From JBCCHY01 sp039028495 (GTDB lineage: Bacteria; Patescibacteriota; Saccharimonadia; Saccharimonadales; VXPC01): a DNA stretch of 49,839 bases. The stretch lies in assembly GCA_039028495.1 (NCBI GenBank), contig JBCCHY010000003.1, positions 1 through 49,839 of the forward strand, given 5' to 3'. The notes under the pieces were generated by a model. It saw only the letters and a list, made by a program, of their open reading frames with translations, did no database searches and was not told the origin of the DNA. This document shows positions 34,608-43,462 of this stretch, piece by piece. Each line of letters begins with the position of its first letter. Within the stretch, counting starts at the first letter, position 1. The position numbers and the translations under genes were made by a program.

Positions 34608-36116
34608 ATGAATTGGAAACTAATAGGTCGAGGTCTACGCAACTCTGAGATGCGCTCAAAAGTCATCGCCGTGCTCGGTATGCTACTAGTGTATCGGCTA
34701 CTTGCTCACATACCCATCCCCCTTGCGGAACCAGCAGAGCTCAAGCAGATTCTAGACAACCTCCTATCAGACGACAGCACACCGCAGCTACTCAGCTTTA
34801 TTAATGTACTGTCAGGTGGTGCGCTTGCCAGCCTGTCGATTATGCTGGTTGGTCTGGGGCCTTACATTAACGCCAGCATTATCATGCAGGTTTTGACCAA
34901 AGCTATTCCCAAATTAGAAGCCTTACAAAAAGAAGGTGAGTACGGTACAAAGAAAATTAATCAGTATACCCGTATCCTGACGTTCCCATTAGCCATTATT
35001 CAATCAATCGGTATTCTATACTTGGTAGGACAGATTGCCGGACAGATAGGTGGTCTGGGCAATGTCGTTGACAATGCCAGCCTATCACAGTGGGTGCTGA
35101 TGGTTGCTGCTCTCACAGGAGGTGCAATGATACTCATGTGGCTAGGTGAGCTTGTCACAGAGAAAGGCATAGGTAATGGCATCAGCCTACTGATTACGGT
35201 AGGTATTGTCAGTCAGCTACCCTTTATTATCAGTGCACTATTCCAGGCTATAGTTGACGACCAGGCGACCATGAGTATTTTTGGATGGTTTGACCTGCCT
35301 ATAAACACACGCGCACTTGTCATATCAGCCATACTGACAGCCGCCACGGTACTCTTAACCGTATTTGTGGTGTATCTGAACGAAGCACAGCGGCGCATAA
35401 AGATCACCTACGCCAAAAAGGTACAAGGCAACCGTGCATATAGTGATGTTAATACTGTTTTACCGGTCAAGCTCATCACCGCCGGAGTCGTCCCAATTAT
35501 CTTTGCTGTCGCCTTTTTATCTGTCCCTCAACTAGCAGGCTCGCTACTTGAAGGTAATGCAAATCCTAGCTTAGCGTCTCTGGGAGAGACTCTAGTACGC
35601 TGGTTCCAGGTACCGGGTACACACGGCTCAGGCGCTGTCTTTGTCGATATCTATAGTCTTATTTACCCGACTGTGTACTTCTTACTGGTTGTGGCTTTCA
35701 CCTTCTTCTATACAGGCGTTGTTTTTAACAGCAAAGAGATATCGGAATCTCTGCAGAGACAAGGGGGCTTCATAGAAGGAGTTAGGCCTGGTGATGACAC
35801 CCGCAAGTACCTGAGCAAAGTAGTCAACAGATTGAATTTCTTCGGTGCTGCCAGTCTAGGTTTCTTGGCCATTACGCCAATCCTAGGACAAGCGTTCTTG
35901 GGCAACTCACAACTCGCTATCGGTGGTACGAGTATATTGATCCTGGTTGCAGTCTCTCTGGAAACACTCCGAAAGGTTGAGTCCAAAGCCCTGATGGTAA
36001 CCTACGAAGATTACGAACACGACTTCAATGCATCAAGAGGTGAGACAGACAAAAAAGCAGACTCCAAAGAAAAGCCCAAAAAAAGTATAAAAAACTTCTT
36101 TACAACTAAGAAGTAG
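34608..36116 (+). CDS. secY: protein translocase subunit SecY
   Basis: This 502-residue channel protein of the Sec translocon has ten expected membrane helices. The start MNWKLIGRGLRNSEMRSKV, the plug/TM2 region INVLSGGALASLSIMLVGLGPYINASII and the cytosolic loop RRIKITYAKK (contacting ribosome and SecA) are clear. A soluble Lys-rich C-terminal tail of about 40 residues extends beyond the family core. adk and map do not follow it, unlike in many bacteria. Confidence 0.97.
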   Translation: MNWKLIGRGLRNSEMRSKVIAVLGMLLVYRLLAHIPIPLAEPAELKQILDNLLSDDSTPQLLSFINVLSGGALASLSIMLVGLGPYINASIIMQVLTKAIPKLEALQKEGEYGTKKINQYTRILTFPLAIIQSIGILYLVGQIAGQIGGLGNVVDNASLSQWVLMVAALTGGAMILMWLGELVTEKGIGNGISLLITVGIVSQLPFIISALFQAIVDDQATMSIFGWFDLPINTRALVISAILTAATVLLTVFVVYLNEAQRRIKITYAKKVQGNRAYSDVNTVLPVKLITAGVVPIIFAVAFLSVPQLAGSLLEGNANPSLASLGETLVRWFQVPGTHGSGAVFVDIYSLIYPTVYFLLVVAFTFFYTGVVFNSKEISESLQRQGGFIEGVRPGDDTRKYLSKVVNRLNFFGAASLGFLAITPILGQAFLGNSQLAIGGTSILILVAVSLETLRKVESKALMVTYEDYEHDFNASRGETDKKADSKEKPKKSIKNFFTTKK

Positions 36117-36127
36117 TAACGTATAAT
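36099..36127 (+). promoter_or_regulatory. promoter of the infA-led segment
   Basis: TTTACA (36099-36104) and TATAAT (36122-36127) are exactly 17 bases apart. The predicted start, about 36134, gives infA an 11-base leader without a ribosome binding site. infA to rpsI may thus be expressed independently of secY. Confidence 0.7.
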
Positions 36128-36144
36128 CTGCCTCCGTTAGTCTT

Positions 36145-36363
36145 ATGTCCAATACCAAAGAAGTACTAGAGTTCGAAGGCACTGTTATTGAGTGTTTGCC
36201 TGGTACGCAGTTCATAATAGAACTAGAGAATGGACATCAGATACGTTGCACGTTATCTGGACGGATGCGCAAGAACTATATCCGTTTAGTACCGGGCGAC
36301 CGCGTTAAGGTAGAAATGACTCCTTATGATCTCACTAAGGGTCGGATAACTTACCGCTTATAA
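36145..36363 (+). CDS. infA: translation initiation factor IF-1
   Basis: This 72-residue OB-fold protein is of normal length: EVLEFEGTVIECLPGTQFIIELENGHQI, then GRMRKNYIRLVPGDRVKVEMTPYDLTKGRI. It binds the A site of the 30S subunit during initiation. Confidence 0.97.
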   Translation: MSNTKEVLEFEGTVIECLPGTQFIIELENGHQIRCTLSGRMRKNYIRLVPGDRVKVEMTPYDLTKGRITYRL

Positions 36364-36387
36364 AAACTAGTAGGGAGTTTAGGCAAG

Positions 36388-36501
36388 ATGAAAGTGCGCC
36401 CCAGCGTAAAAAGAATGTGTGACAACTGCAAAGTTATTCGCAGAAAAAAGCGCGTACAGGTTATCTGTACTAACCCCCGTCATAAACAGAGGCAAGGATA
36501 A
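36388..36501 (+). CDS. rpmJ: 50S ribosomal protein L36
   Basis: A 37-residue protein reads MKVRPSVKRMCDNCKVIRRK and continues to HKQRQG. It keeps the zinc ligands Cys11, Cys14, Cys27 and His32, so it is the zinc-binding (C+) form. It has a GGGAG site upstream and sits between infA and rpsM as usual. Confidence 0.95.
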   Translation: MKVRPSVKRMCDNCKVIRRKKRVQVICTNPRHKQRQG

Positions 36502-36504
36502 GAA

Positions 36505-36891
36505 GTGGCGAGAATTAGCGGCATTACCATACCTGTTGACAAGCAAGTCGGCATAGCACTGACTTACATCTACGGTATAGGTCCAAAAACTAGTGACAAT
36601 ATACTTAGTAAAGCTAAAGTAGACGCTACTACTAGAGTCAAAGACCTGACCGATCAAGAGATTAGTGCTATCCAAGACGTTATTAATGAATCGCTACTTG
36701 TCGAAGGTGAACTGCAGAGAATTGTCACCGGGAACATCAAGCGCCTCAAAGATATTCGAGCGTATAGAGGACAACGTCACGCCTCTAACCTACCCTCAAG
36801 AGGGCAGCGTACACGCACAAACGCACGTACCAGAAGAGGGCGCAAGGTAACAGTTGGCGGCACAGCCAAGAAAGCCCCTTCAAAAACTTAA
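36505..36891 (+). CDS. rpsM: 30S ribosomal protein S13
   Basis: This 128-residue S13 begins with GTG after GGCAAGGATAAG. ARISGITIPVDKQVGIALTYIYGIG and the C-terminal RGQRHASNLPSRGQRTRTNARTRRG are conserved. It bridges the subunits and contacts P-site tRNA. Confidence 0.97.
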   Translation: MARISGITIPVDKQVGIALTYIYGIGPKTSDNILSKAKVDATTRVKDLTDQEISAIQDVINESLLVEGELQRIVTGNIKRLKDIRAYRGQRHASNLPSRGQRTRTNARTRRGRKVTVGGTAKKAPSKT

Positions 36892-36912
36892 GGGTTTAGA
36901 GAGATTAGCATT

Positions 36913-37338
36913 ATGGAAGATAACACACCACAAACTACTACTGAAGCACCAGCAAAGTCGTCACCAAAGAAAAAGAAGTCCAAGCGCCCAGTACCACATG
37001 GACAGGCTCATATATACGCCACATTCAACAATACTATCGTGACTATAACTGATCTTCACGGCGGTAAACTTGCAAGCAGCAGTGCAGGTGCATGTGGCTT
37101 CAGAGGCTCTAAAAAAGGCACAGCCTACGCCGCTCAGATAGCCGCAGAGAAAGTGGCTGAGATGGCTAAGAGTCAGCACGCTATGGTCAAAGTAGATATA
37201 TTCGTAAAAGGAGTCGGCCAAGGACGCGATACAGCCATGAGAGCTTTAATCGCACAGGACCTAGTAGTAGAGAGTATTACAGATAAAACAGGTATACCGT
37301 TTGGTGGCCCAAGACCGAGAAAGGCTAGGAGAGGATAA
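36913..37338 (+). CDS. rpsK: 30S ribosomal protein S11
   Basis: This 141-residue S11 has HIYATFNNTIVTITD, GFRGSKKGTAYAAQ and a C-terminal RPRKARRG. An N-terminal Pro/Lys-rich extension of about 25 residues is unusual. It lines the platform near the E site and overlaps rpsD by one base. Confidence 0.96.
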   Translation: MEDNTPQTTTEAPAKSSPKKKKSKRPVPHGQAHIYATFNNTIVTITDLHGGKLASSSAGACGFRGSKKGTAYAAQIAAEKVAEMAKSQHAMVKVDIFVKGVGQGRDTAMRALIAQDLVVESITDKTGIPFGGPRPRKARRG

Positions 37339-37958
37339 TGGCTAGAGATCTAAGTCCAGTAGTAAAACAAAGCCGTAGAGAAGGCTATGCACTGCACCCT
37401 AAGGCTCATAAATACTTAGCAAAACGACCTGGTATACCAGGTCAACACGGTGGCAATGGTCGAAGACTAGGGTCAAAGAGCCAGTATGCTCTGCAGCTAC
37501 GTGAAAAACAAAAAGTACGCAGACTATACGGTCTACTTGAAAAGCAGTTTAAGAACCTGTTCACGAAAGCCGCAAAACAAAGAGGCCAGACAGGCGAAAA
37601 TGCCATGATAATGCTTGAGAGACGACTAGATAACGTCCTATACAGAGCTGGATTTGCTAGCAGCCGTAGGGCTGCCAGACAGCTTGCCGGTCACGGCCAC
37701 TTCATGATTAATGATCAACGTGTAGATATACCGTCTTATCAGGTCTCTATTGGAGACGCCATTGTTGTACGTACAAAAAGCTCTAAAAATGACTACTTCA
37801 AAATACTTGATGACGTCAGTCCGAAACCATCTAACATCCCGTCATGGCTCAAAGTAGACAGAAAAAAACTGTCAATCGACGTTAAGTCCCTACCTACTAG
37901 AGAAGACGTAGAGCCAGACATAAACGAGCAGTTAATAGTTGAGTACTACTCACGATAA
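37338..37958 (+). CDS. rpsD: 30S ribosomal protein S4
   Basis: This 206-residue S4 is a primary 16S binder. The S4 RNA-binding domain is MLERRLDNVLYRAGFASSRRAARQLAGHGHFMINDQRVD. The N-terminal zinc cysteines of some S4 proteins are absent. It is often an autoregulator of its operon. Confidence 0.97.
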   Translation: MARDLSPVVKQSRREGYALHPKAHKYLAKRPGIPGQHGGNGRRLGSKSQYALQLREKQKVRRLYGLLEKQFKNLFTKAAKQRGQTGENAMIMLERRLDNVLYRAGFASSRRAARQLAGHGHFMINDQRVDIPSYQVSIGDAIVVRTKSSKNDYFKILDDVSPKPSNIPSWLKVDRKKLSIDVKSLPTREDVEPDINEQLIVEYYSR

Positions 37959-37976
37959 CCAGTCAAAGGAGAGAAT

Positions 37977-38927
37977 ATGACAACAACAATCAACACCCCA
38001 AACCTTACAGCTATCGATGAACACTCAGCCGCAAGTGCTAGCTTTGTGATTGAGCCTCTAATGACTGGATACGGGATGACGCTAGGCAACAGTCTCAGAA
38101 GAGTCTTGCTGTCTAGCATATCTGGTGCAGCAGTCATAGCATTCAAAGTAGATGGCGCGTCACACGAGTTTACTACTCTGAAAGGTGTCAAAGAAGACGT
38201 GGTGGAGATCATGCTCAACCTAAAAGGTCTCAGGTTCCGTGTTCATAGCGAATCTGATGAGCCTGTTCTAGTTAGTCTATCTAAAAAAGGTAAGGGCACA
38301 GTAACGGGCAAAGATGTTACAAGCAACTCCGAAGTAGAAGTCGTTAATAAAGACCATGTGATTGCTACACTAGACGGTGCTTCTGACTCACTAACCATTG
38401 AATTGCTAGTATCAAAGGGACGTGGTTATCAAACAAATGAGCAGTCGGCTAAAGCAAAGCCTTCTGACATGATCGCTCTAGATGCACTGTTTAGTCCTAT
38501 CATGCGTGTGAGGTACAAAGTAGACAGCACCCGCGTTGGGCAAAAAACAGAGCTTGATAAGCTAAACATCACTATTGATACTGACGGGACTATCACACCT
38601 AAAGACGCATTTGAAGAAGCGTCGGCAATCCTACAATCTCAATATGAAGCTCTTGCAGGCGCTACTGTGGTAGAGTCAGCTTCTTTTGTAGATCAACAAG
38701 CAGCAGAAGACTCAGATGGCGAAAACGGTGACGACCCAGAAGAGTTACTCGTATCTGTTGAAGATCTAAACCTCAGCGCACGCACCACCAATGCACTCAT
38801 TAACAATGACATACATAACCTAAAAGACCTCTTCAGCCTGACTGATGTTGAGATGAAAGAGCTCAAAGGATTCGGCAGCAAAGCACTCGACGAAGTTCGA
38901 GATAAACTAGCAGAGCTGGAGCTATAG
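37977..38927 (+). CDS. rpoA: DNA-directed RNA polymerase subunit alpha
   Basis: This 316-residue subunit has an assembly domain with GYGMTLGNSLRRVLLSSISGAAV and KGVKEDVVEIMLNLK, and an acidic linker (about 235-255). The C-terminal helix-hairpin-helix domain (LNLSARTTNALINNDIHNLKDL, then KGFGSKALDEV) binds DNA upstream elements and activators. A ribosome binding site AAAGGAG precedes the ATG. Confidence 0.97.
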   Translation: MTTTINTPNLTAIDEHSAASASFVIEPLMTGYGMTLGNSLRRVLLSSISGAAVIAFKVDGASHEFTTLKGVKEDVVEIMLNLKGLRFRVHSESDEPVLVSLSKKGKGTVTGKDVTSNSEVEVVNKDHVIATLDGASDSLTIELLVSKGRGYQTNEQSAKAKPSDMIALDALFSPIMRVRYKVDSTRVGQKTELDKLNITIDTDGTITPKDAFEEASAILQSQYEALAGATVVESASFVDQQAAEDSDGENGDDPEELLVSVEDLNLSARTTNALINNDIHNLKDLFSLTDVEMKELKGFGSKALDEVRDKLAELEL

Positions 38928-38928
38928 A

Positions 38929-39486
38929 ATGCACAGGCACGGATATAAAGGTCGTAAACTAGGTCGTAAGCGTGATCAACGTCGTGCTCTGATTAAAGGG
39001 CTTGCGACGTCAGTAATTGATCACGGCTCTATAGAAACTACATTGCCAAAAGCAAAAGAAGTCTTGCCGTATGTAGAAAAGCTGATCACCAAAGCAAAAA
39101 AGGGCGACCTACACAACCGTAGGCAAATCATTGCAAAACTGTCCAAAGTCAGCAGCGCACACAAACTAGTAGACGACATCGCTCCAAAACTAAAGGGACG
39201 AAACAGCGGGCACCTGCGCATAACAAAAACTCGCTTCAGAAGAGGTGATAATGCCCAGATGGCCACGCTATCATTCGTAGACGATCTAGCTAGCGCACCA
39301 GTAGCTAAAGCTGCGGAGAAAAAGCCGTCCACTAGCAAGAAAGCACCGGTTAAAAAGGCAGCGTCAGCTAAAAAATCTGCTACACCAAAGACAAGCGCTA
39401 GGTCAAAATCAGCTTCAAAATCAAAGGTATCTGCTAGTAGCACCAAAAAATCCACCAGTAGATCATCTAAAGGCAGAAAGGTATAG
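38929..39486 (+). CDS. rplQ: 50S ribosomal protein L17 with long basic tail
   Basis: The 115-residue core (MHRHGYKGRKLGRKRDQRRALIKGLATSVI, then ITKTRFRRGDNA) is followed by a tail of about 65 Lys/Ser/Ala-rich residues, bringing it to 185. The tail is low in complexity and probably disordered. It starts one base after rpoA. Confidence 0.96.
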   Translation: MHRHGYKGRKLGRKRDQRRALIKGLATSVIDHGSIETTLPKAKEVLPYVEKLITKAKKGDLHNRRQIIAKLSKVSSAHKLVDDIAPKLKGRNSGHLRITKTRFRRGDNAQMATLSFVDDLASAPVAKAAEKKPSTSKKAPVKKAASAKKSATPKTSARSKSASKSKVSASSTKKSTSRSSKGRKV

Positions 39487-39488
39487 CC

Positions 39489-39944
39489 ATGTCATCACAA
39501 GTTTCGCAGAAGACATTCTCACAAAAACAAGCTGACGTGACACGTAGCTGGTATATCATTGATGCCAGCGATATTCCGCTTGGTAGACTTAGCACAGAAG
39601 TTGCGACACTACTAACTGGCAAGAAAAAACCTACATACACACCGCACACTGATGGAGGTGACTTCGTAGTCATTATAAATGCCGACAAAGTTAAGCTAAC
39701 TGGTCAAAAAGAGACAGACAAAGTCTACTATCGCCACAGTGGCTACATAGGTAATCTCAGAGAACGTACTGCCAAGGAACAGCGAGAACGTAACTCTATA
39801 AAACTGATCGAGAAATCAGTAAAAGGCATGCTACCTAAGAACAAGCTCACTGCAGGCCGTCTGGAAAGACTCAAAGTCTACACAGATGCCGCCCACAAGC
39901 ACGAAGCTCAAAAACCACAAACACTCACAATAGGAGATAAATAA
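39489..39944 (+). CDS. rplM: 50S ribosomal protein L13
   Basis: This 151-residue L13 has RSWYIIDASDIPLGRLSTEVA, VVIINADKVKLTG and the KGMLPKNKL region. It is an early 50S assembly protein and overlaps rpsI by one base. Confidence 0.96.
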   Translation: MSSQVSQKTFSQKQADVTRSWYIIDASDIPLGRLSTEVATLLTGKKKPTYTPHTDGGDFVVIINADKVKLTGQKETDKVYYRHSGYIGNLRERTAKEQRERNSIKLIEKSVKGMLPKNKLTAGRLERLKVYTDAAHKHEAQKPQTLTIGDK

Positions 39945-40336
39945 TGGCTCAATATCACTACGCCCTAGGACGCCGTAAGACCTCTACAGCTCGTGTCAGA
40001 GTACAAAAGGGCAAAGGCAATATAACTATCAATGAAAAGACAGCTGCAGAGTATTTTGCAGACGCACCATCACTATTACACGAGCTGAACGATCCGTTTC
40101 GTGCCATCAGTAGTGAAGGCGAGTACGATGTATCAGTCCGAGTAAACGGCGGTGGACACCACAGCCAGGTAGGCGCTATCAAACTGGGTATAGCAAAAGC
40201 GCTAGCTAGCCTAAACGAAGATCTCAAAGGCACGCTTAAGCGAGCAGACTTACTAGGCCGAGACCCACGTGCTAAAGAACGTAAGAAGTTTGGCTTAAAA
40301 GGCGCACGAAAACAACGCCAATTCACCAAGAGATAG
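39944..40336 (+). CDS. rpsI: 30S ribosomal protein S9
   Basis: This 130-residue S9 has YALGRRKTSTARV, VNGGGHHSQVGAIKLGIAKAL and the C-terminal tail RKKFGLKGARKQRQFTKR, whose final KR contacts the P-site tRNA. It is the last gene of the ribosomal block. Confidence 0.97.
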   Translation: MAQYHYALGRRKTSTARVRVQKGKGNITINEKTAAEYFADAPSLLHELNDPFRAISSEGEYDVSVRVNGGGHHSQVGAIKLGIAKALASLNEDLKGTLKRADLLGRDPRAKERKKFGLKGARKQRQFTKR

Positions 40337-40340
40337 GATC

Positions 40341-40381
40341 GCCAGGTCAGAGTTGCTGGCAAAGCCACAACTTTACCTGGC
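40341..40381 (+). terminator. strong hairpin after rpsI
   Basis: GCCAGGT (40341-40347) pairs with ACCTGGC (40375-40381). Inside, AGTTG pairs with CAACT and TGGC with GCCA around AAA. It lies four bases past the rpsI stop. A T-run appears only about 20 bases later (40399-40404), so termination may need the whole region. The rest of the 360-base gap to 40697 holds an inverted repeat, CTAACGTTT/AAACGTTAG, near 40618-40647 and a promoter. I see no gene. Confidence 0.65.
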
Positions 40382-40660
40382 TTAGCGGCTACTTCACATT
40401 TTTTCTAGATAAAGCCACAGTCACAGTATCGTCCATACAGCTCCTTGGTGTTTTATCCAGAAGAAAATGCAAATTAGCTCGCTATCCTCCCTCTTGGTGT
40501 GTCAATATATATTTTGCGTAACTCTCCCAGTCTGAGCTTCAACAAGAACTCTCAAATACCCTCACCCTTATCGTTTGATGAGTCGTTTAGGGGAAAAGGC
40601 CAAAATAGCTCCACATCCTAACGTTTGGTGTCGGAATTTAAACGTTAGTACAAACCCTGA

Positions 40661-40689
40661 TTGTAGTAGTTATATAATTATGTTATAAT
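40661..40689 (+). promoter_or_regulatory. extended -10 promoter, leaderless type
   Basis: TTGTAG (40661-40666) and TATAAT (40684-40689) are 17 bases apart, with TG one base before the -10. The ATG at 40697 follows after seven bases. The core block 40671-40692 is nearly identical to 17734-17755. Confidence 0.75.
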
Positions 40690-40696
40690 ATGCTGA

Positions 40697-41929
40697 ATGT
40701 ATGATGGTGAGACACTACCTGTTTTAGTTAAAGATCAGGCAATACCTGGGCTTTCTCATGTTATAGCCTTACATGTAGAAGTGGCCGATATGCGCCAGCG
40801 TGTTGAGAATATTGATACTCAGCGAGCACATGAGGTAAAACTTGGTGAAAGAATCCATGATGCAAGGAGGGAAGCCATACTCACCAGTGCCTTATTGAGC
40901 GATATACTTGGTCTTACCGTAAGTCCTGATGATGAAGAGCCTGATACAGATACTAACGACACTACCGATTCCCGTATTGTCAATAGACCTCCAACTGTTG
41001 ATCAGATTACGGAATCTGCTTTCTTTTTTAGGGCACCCAGACGAGGCGTGCACGCTTTGCAGAGAAGAAACTTGATTAATGATGCTCTGCTTGATGCCGC
41101 AGCGAACAGAGGTCTCAGGAAGAGAGCCTGGCAATCAGCACATCCTGACACTAATGAAGGCGCAAAAGTAGAAAAAACAGCAAAGGCCATAGGTGCATCT
41201 GACCGTGACCCTAAAACGGCTATACTGACAATGTTATCAGCCGGGGTGAAACCTACCGACGAGATGAACCTCACTGAGTTACGTGACGAGCGGTACCTAC
41301 TTCAGCTTTATCTTGACTCTACGGACGTGAATTATCGTAGTAAGCGTGAGGCGACTACTGCCGCTAAAAGAGAGGTAGACATGGCCGGATGGCGTGTTCG
41401 CTCAGAAGCCGCAGGACATCTGTTAGGCTTACTTGTCGGTAGCGATGAAGAAGTGAGGGAGTTTGCTGAGAGTAATCTAAGATATAACGATGTTTATTCG
41501 ATAGAGAGATTTAACTCTGACATAGTCAAAATATGGACTCTATTAGAACGTATTAAGCTTGGAAACCCAAGAGAAGCCAAGCGCTACGACGAGGCAAAAG
41601 TAGACGAGATATTGGAACATATCTGGGAAGTACATGCACCAAGCGATAAAAGAAGAGTCTCTAGCCCACCACATACGAACTGGCTACCAATACTTATTGA
41701 TGCTTTAGAGCTCATGGACCCAGGTGAGTCCGAGGGCGTCAGATACACTTACTTTGAACCACCAATTAAGCTTACAAGAGTGCCTCAACCAACTAGATTA
41801 CCAAGCAGGAATACTGAGCGAGGTTACCCATACGACAAAGATCACTACTGCAAAGATAGTCAAGAGACTGATTCAAACATAATTTATAGCAACAAAAACG
41901 ACAAGTACGAGGAATACTACAATACATGA
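40697..41929 (+). CDS. unknown 410-residue protein
   Basis: This is a large soluble protein, highly charged and mostly helical, rich in Arg and Glu. An Asp/Thr-rich linker lies at about residues 77-92. The C-terminal 60 residues are Tyr/Asp/Lys/Asn-rich and look disordered. I find no catalytic motif, membrane segment or known domain. Its start is fixed by the promoter seven bases upstream. It overlaps the GNAT gene by four bases, so the two are coupled. Confidence 0.65.
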   Translation: MYDGETLPVLVKDQAIPGLSHVIALHVEVADMRQRVENIDTQRAHEVKLGERIHDARREAILTSALLSDILGLTVSPDDEEPDTDTNDTTDSRIVNRPPTVDQITESAFFFRAPRRGVHALQRRNLINDALLDAAANRGLRKRAWQSAHPDTNEGAKVEKTAKAIGASDRDPKTAILTMLSAGVKPTDEMNLTELRDERYLLQLYLDSTDVNYRSKREATTAAKREVDMAGWRVRSEAAGHLLGLLVGSDEEVREFAESNLRYNDVYSIERFNSDIVKIWTLLERIKLGNPREAKRYDEAKVDEILEHIWEVHAPSDKRRVSSPPHTNWLPILIDALELMDPGESEGVRYTYFEPPIKLTRVPQPTRLPSRNTERGYPYDKDHYCKDSQETDSNIIYSNKNDKYEEYYNT

Positions 41930-42585
41930 GTTACGAAATTGGCAGAGTTCAGTCTGAGTTTCTGACGAACTATCAGATACGTGCTTGCCACAAACTTGCA
42001 ATCAATGCTTTGGCCGAAAAACTCTCTGAGCGCAGGACTAGAGCAGAAGTAGAGGCCTTTGTAGGCCCACTCGGGACATACATGCTACGTACTCGTAACC
42101 CTAACCGGGCTGTAGGTAGACGTTATCGAAGTGGACAAGTATTCTTTAATGTACGAACTGTACTCACCACAGACACCAATAATCGTGTTATTGGGTGCCT
42201 GCATAGCGCTAGTAATGTCTCTGGTAGTCCTATTGAGCGTAAAGCAAAGCTGTCCACAAGACCCGATAAGATTTACCACTGGGTTTCAGGGATATCAGTG
42301 GATCCTTCACACTGGGGGCAAGGTATAGCTACAAGGATGATGCTAAAGTCACTAGAAGGCGTAGATGACCGTAGAAGTGTTACTGCATACCCTTCACCAT
42401 CAGAAGATCCTGAGTTTGTACATAAACTGATAAGCTTAGGTTTTGTAGTGCCTGAACCAGCATACGGTGTAGCTGATCTGTACGGGCCAGGTAGTGAGCC
42501 AGCTACACAGATTAGATTAGTCGCACCTGTCCCAGAACTTAGAGCAAACCTCGAAGCACGCTCTAGATTTGGGCACAATCCATAA
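41926..42585 (+). CDS. GNAT-family N-acetyltransferase
   Basis: The 219-residue protein carries the acetyl-CoA binding motif A at residues 122-137 (GISVDPSHWGQGIATR), with the Q-x-x-G-x-A/G pyrophosphate loop as GQGIAT. A later strand and helix read SVTAYPSPSED and HKLISLGFV. The acceptor substrate (protein, amino acid or drug) cannot be told. It is coupled to the preceding gene by an ATGA overlap. Confidence 0.8.
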   Translation: MSYEIGRVQSEFLTNYQIRACHKLAINALAEKLSERRTRAEVEAFVGPLGTYMLRTRNPNRAVGRRYRSGQVFFNVRTVLTTDTNNRVIGCLHSASNVSGSPIERKAKLSTRPDKIYHWVSGISVDPSHWGQGIATRMMLKSLEGVDDRRSVTAYPSPSEDPEFVHKLISLGFVVPEPAYGVADLYGPGSEPATQIRLVAPVPELRANLEARSRFGHNP

Positions 42586-42610
42586 GTTTTAGAATTTTAT
42601 ATATATGTAT

Positions 42611-42616
42611 TATCAT
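42611..42616 (+). promoter_or_regulatory. -10 box for the gene at 42623
   Basis: TATCAT is followed by six bases and an ATG, the window's leaderless geometry. This favours 42623 over the in-frame ATG at 42605. Confidence 0.5.
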
Positions 42617-42622
42617 GTAGCT

Positions 42623-43210
42623 ATGATCAGCACACATAGAGCACTGACTGAATTGCATCATGCTCTGGCCGCAAAAAGAGATATAGCTCGTGAAGCCGGT
42701 ATTACAAAAGGAAGCAGCAGTCGTGAAGCTGCAGTGGTTGTTGAGGGTGGAGGACGCTCACTACTTGACCCTGCCATCTTAGGTGCTACGAGGCTAATAG
42801 TTAGGTCATTCGCAAAGGCATCATTCCACGATACGTACTGGATTAGTATGCGACTATATGATGATGAAAGAGAGTTAGACATAGCCCCAGATCAGTATGC
42901 TCTTGATGGAGACCCTAAGTCTGGAGAATACTTTATGTTTACCACCGGATCGGCCTTGCCACGAATAGCTAGAGCAGACCTACCTGCAGCTCTAGCATTG
43001 CGGGCCAAGTGGCTCGAAGAAAATACACTAGAAAGAAATAGATACGATACTCTCGGGAACCTAGTTCATGCCTCCCAGGACGAACTTATATTGGCACCTG
43101 AGGTTAGCGAGTCAAACGGTCTTCAGATTGTTCGTTCAATTGCGGCTATTCCCTTAGACAACTTATGCATTAAACGCCATATACCTGAAACGCTCTACGG
43201 CAACCTGTGA
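42623..43210 (+). CDS. unknown 195-residue protein
   Basis: This is a soluble protein starting MISTHRALTELHHALAAKRD, with an N-terminal helix and a mixed remainder. GEYFMFTTGSALP and RADLPAALALRAKW are the most structured-looking parts. No family recognised. It lies between the GNAT gene and the attenuator region. An inverted repeat, GAGCT/AGCTC (about 43224-43236), follows its stop. Confidence 0.55.
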   Translation: MISTHRALTELHHALAAKRDIAREAGITKGSSSREAAVVVEGGGRSLLDPAILGATRLIVRSFAKASFHDTYWISMRLYDDERELDIAPDQYALDGDPKSGEYFMFTTGSALPRIARADLPAALALRAKWLEENTLERNRYDTLGNLVHASQDELILAPEVSESNGLQIVRSIAAIPLDNLCIKRHIPETLYGNL

Positions 43211-43271
43211 CAATATCACATAAGAGCTGTTAGCTCATCAGACAGTATCCTCGCTTTTACTTTAATAATTC

Positions 43272-43299
43272 TTGACTTCCGTTCTTTGCCTGTTATCAT
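43272..43299 (+). promoter_or_regulatory. promoter of the GNAT attenuator
   Basis: TTGACT (43272-43277) and TATCAT (43294-43299) are 16 bases apart. The ATG of the leader frame begins eight bases later at 43308, so the leader peptide should be translated from a leaderless end. Confidence 0.7.
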
Positions 43300-43307
43300 T
43301 ATTGTCA

Positions 43308-43391
43308 ATGAAAATTCTACAGAACAGCTATCTCTGGCTGCTACTCACTTCACGACCTGTGGCGGCTTATTCTGTTTGCTTTAAAAACTAA
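43308..43391 (+). CDS. leader peptide (27 residues) of the GNAT attenuator
   Basis: The frame reads MKILQNSYLWLLLTSRPV and continues AAYSVCFKN before TAA. Its ATG is eight bases from the -10 box. Codons 18-20 contain GTGGCGG (43359-43365), a perfect complement of CCGCCAC (43417-43423) in the first arm of the terminator. A ribosome paused upstream of codon 17 would leave GTGGCGG free to pair and prevent termination. A ribosome covering it would allow termination. The hydrophobic LWLLL stretch or the RP pair are possible pause sites. This is inferred from base pairing. Confidence 0.6.
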   Translation: MKILQNSYLWLLLTSRPVAAYSVCFKN

Positions 43392-43413
43392 CTAGAACTA
43401 AAACACATTGACT

Positions 43414-43441
43414 AATCCGCCACACTAAGGCGGATTTTTTT
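43414..43441 (+). terminator. regulated intrinsic terminator before the frameshifted GNAT gene
   Basis: AATCCGCC (43414-43421) pairs perfectly with GGCGGATT (43429-43436), with a seven-base loop and a run of seven or more T. Its first arm can alternatively pair with 43359-43365 inside the leader frame. The gene's ribosome binding site AAGGAG follows within 20 bases. Confidence 0.88.
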
Positions 43442-43462
43442 AATACTACAAGGAGAAATAAC

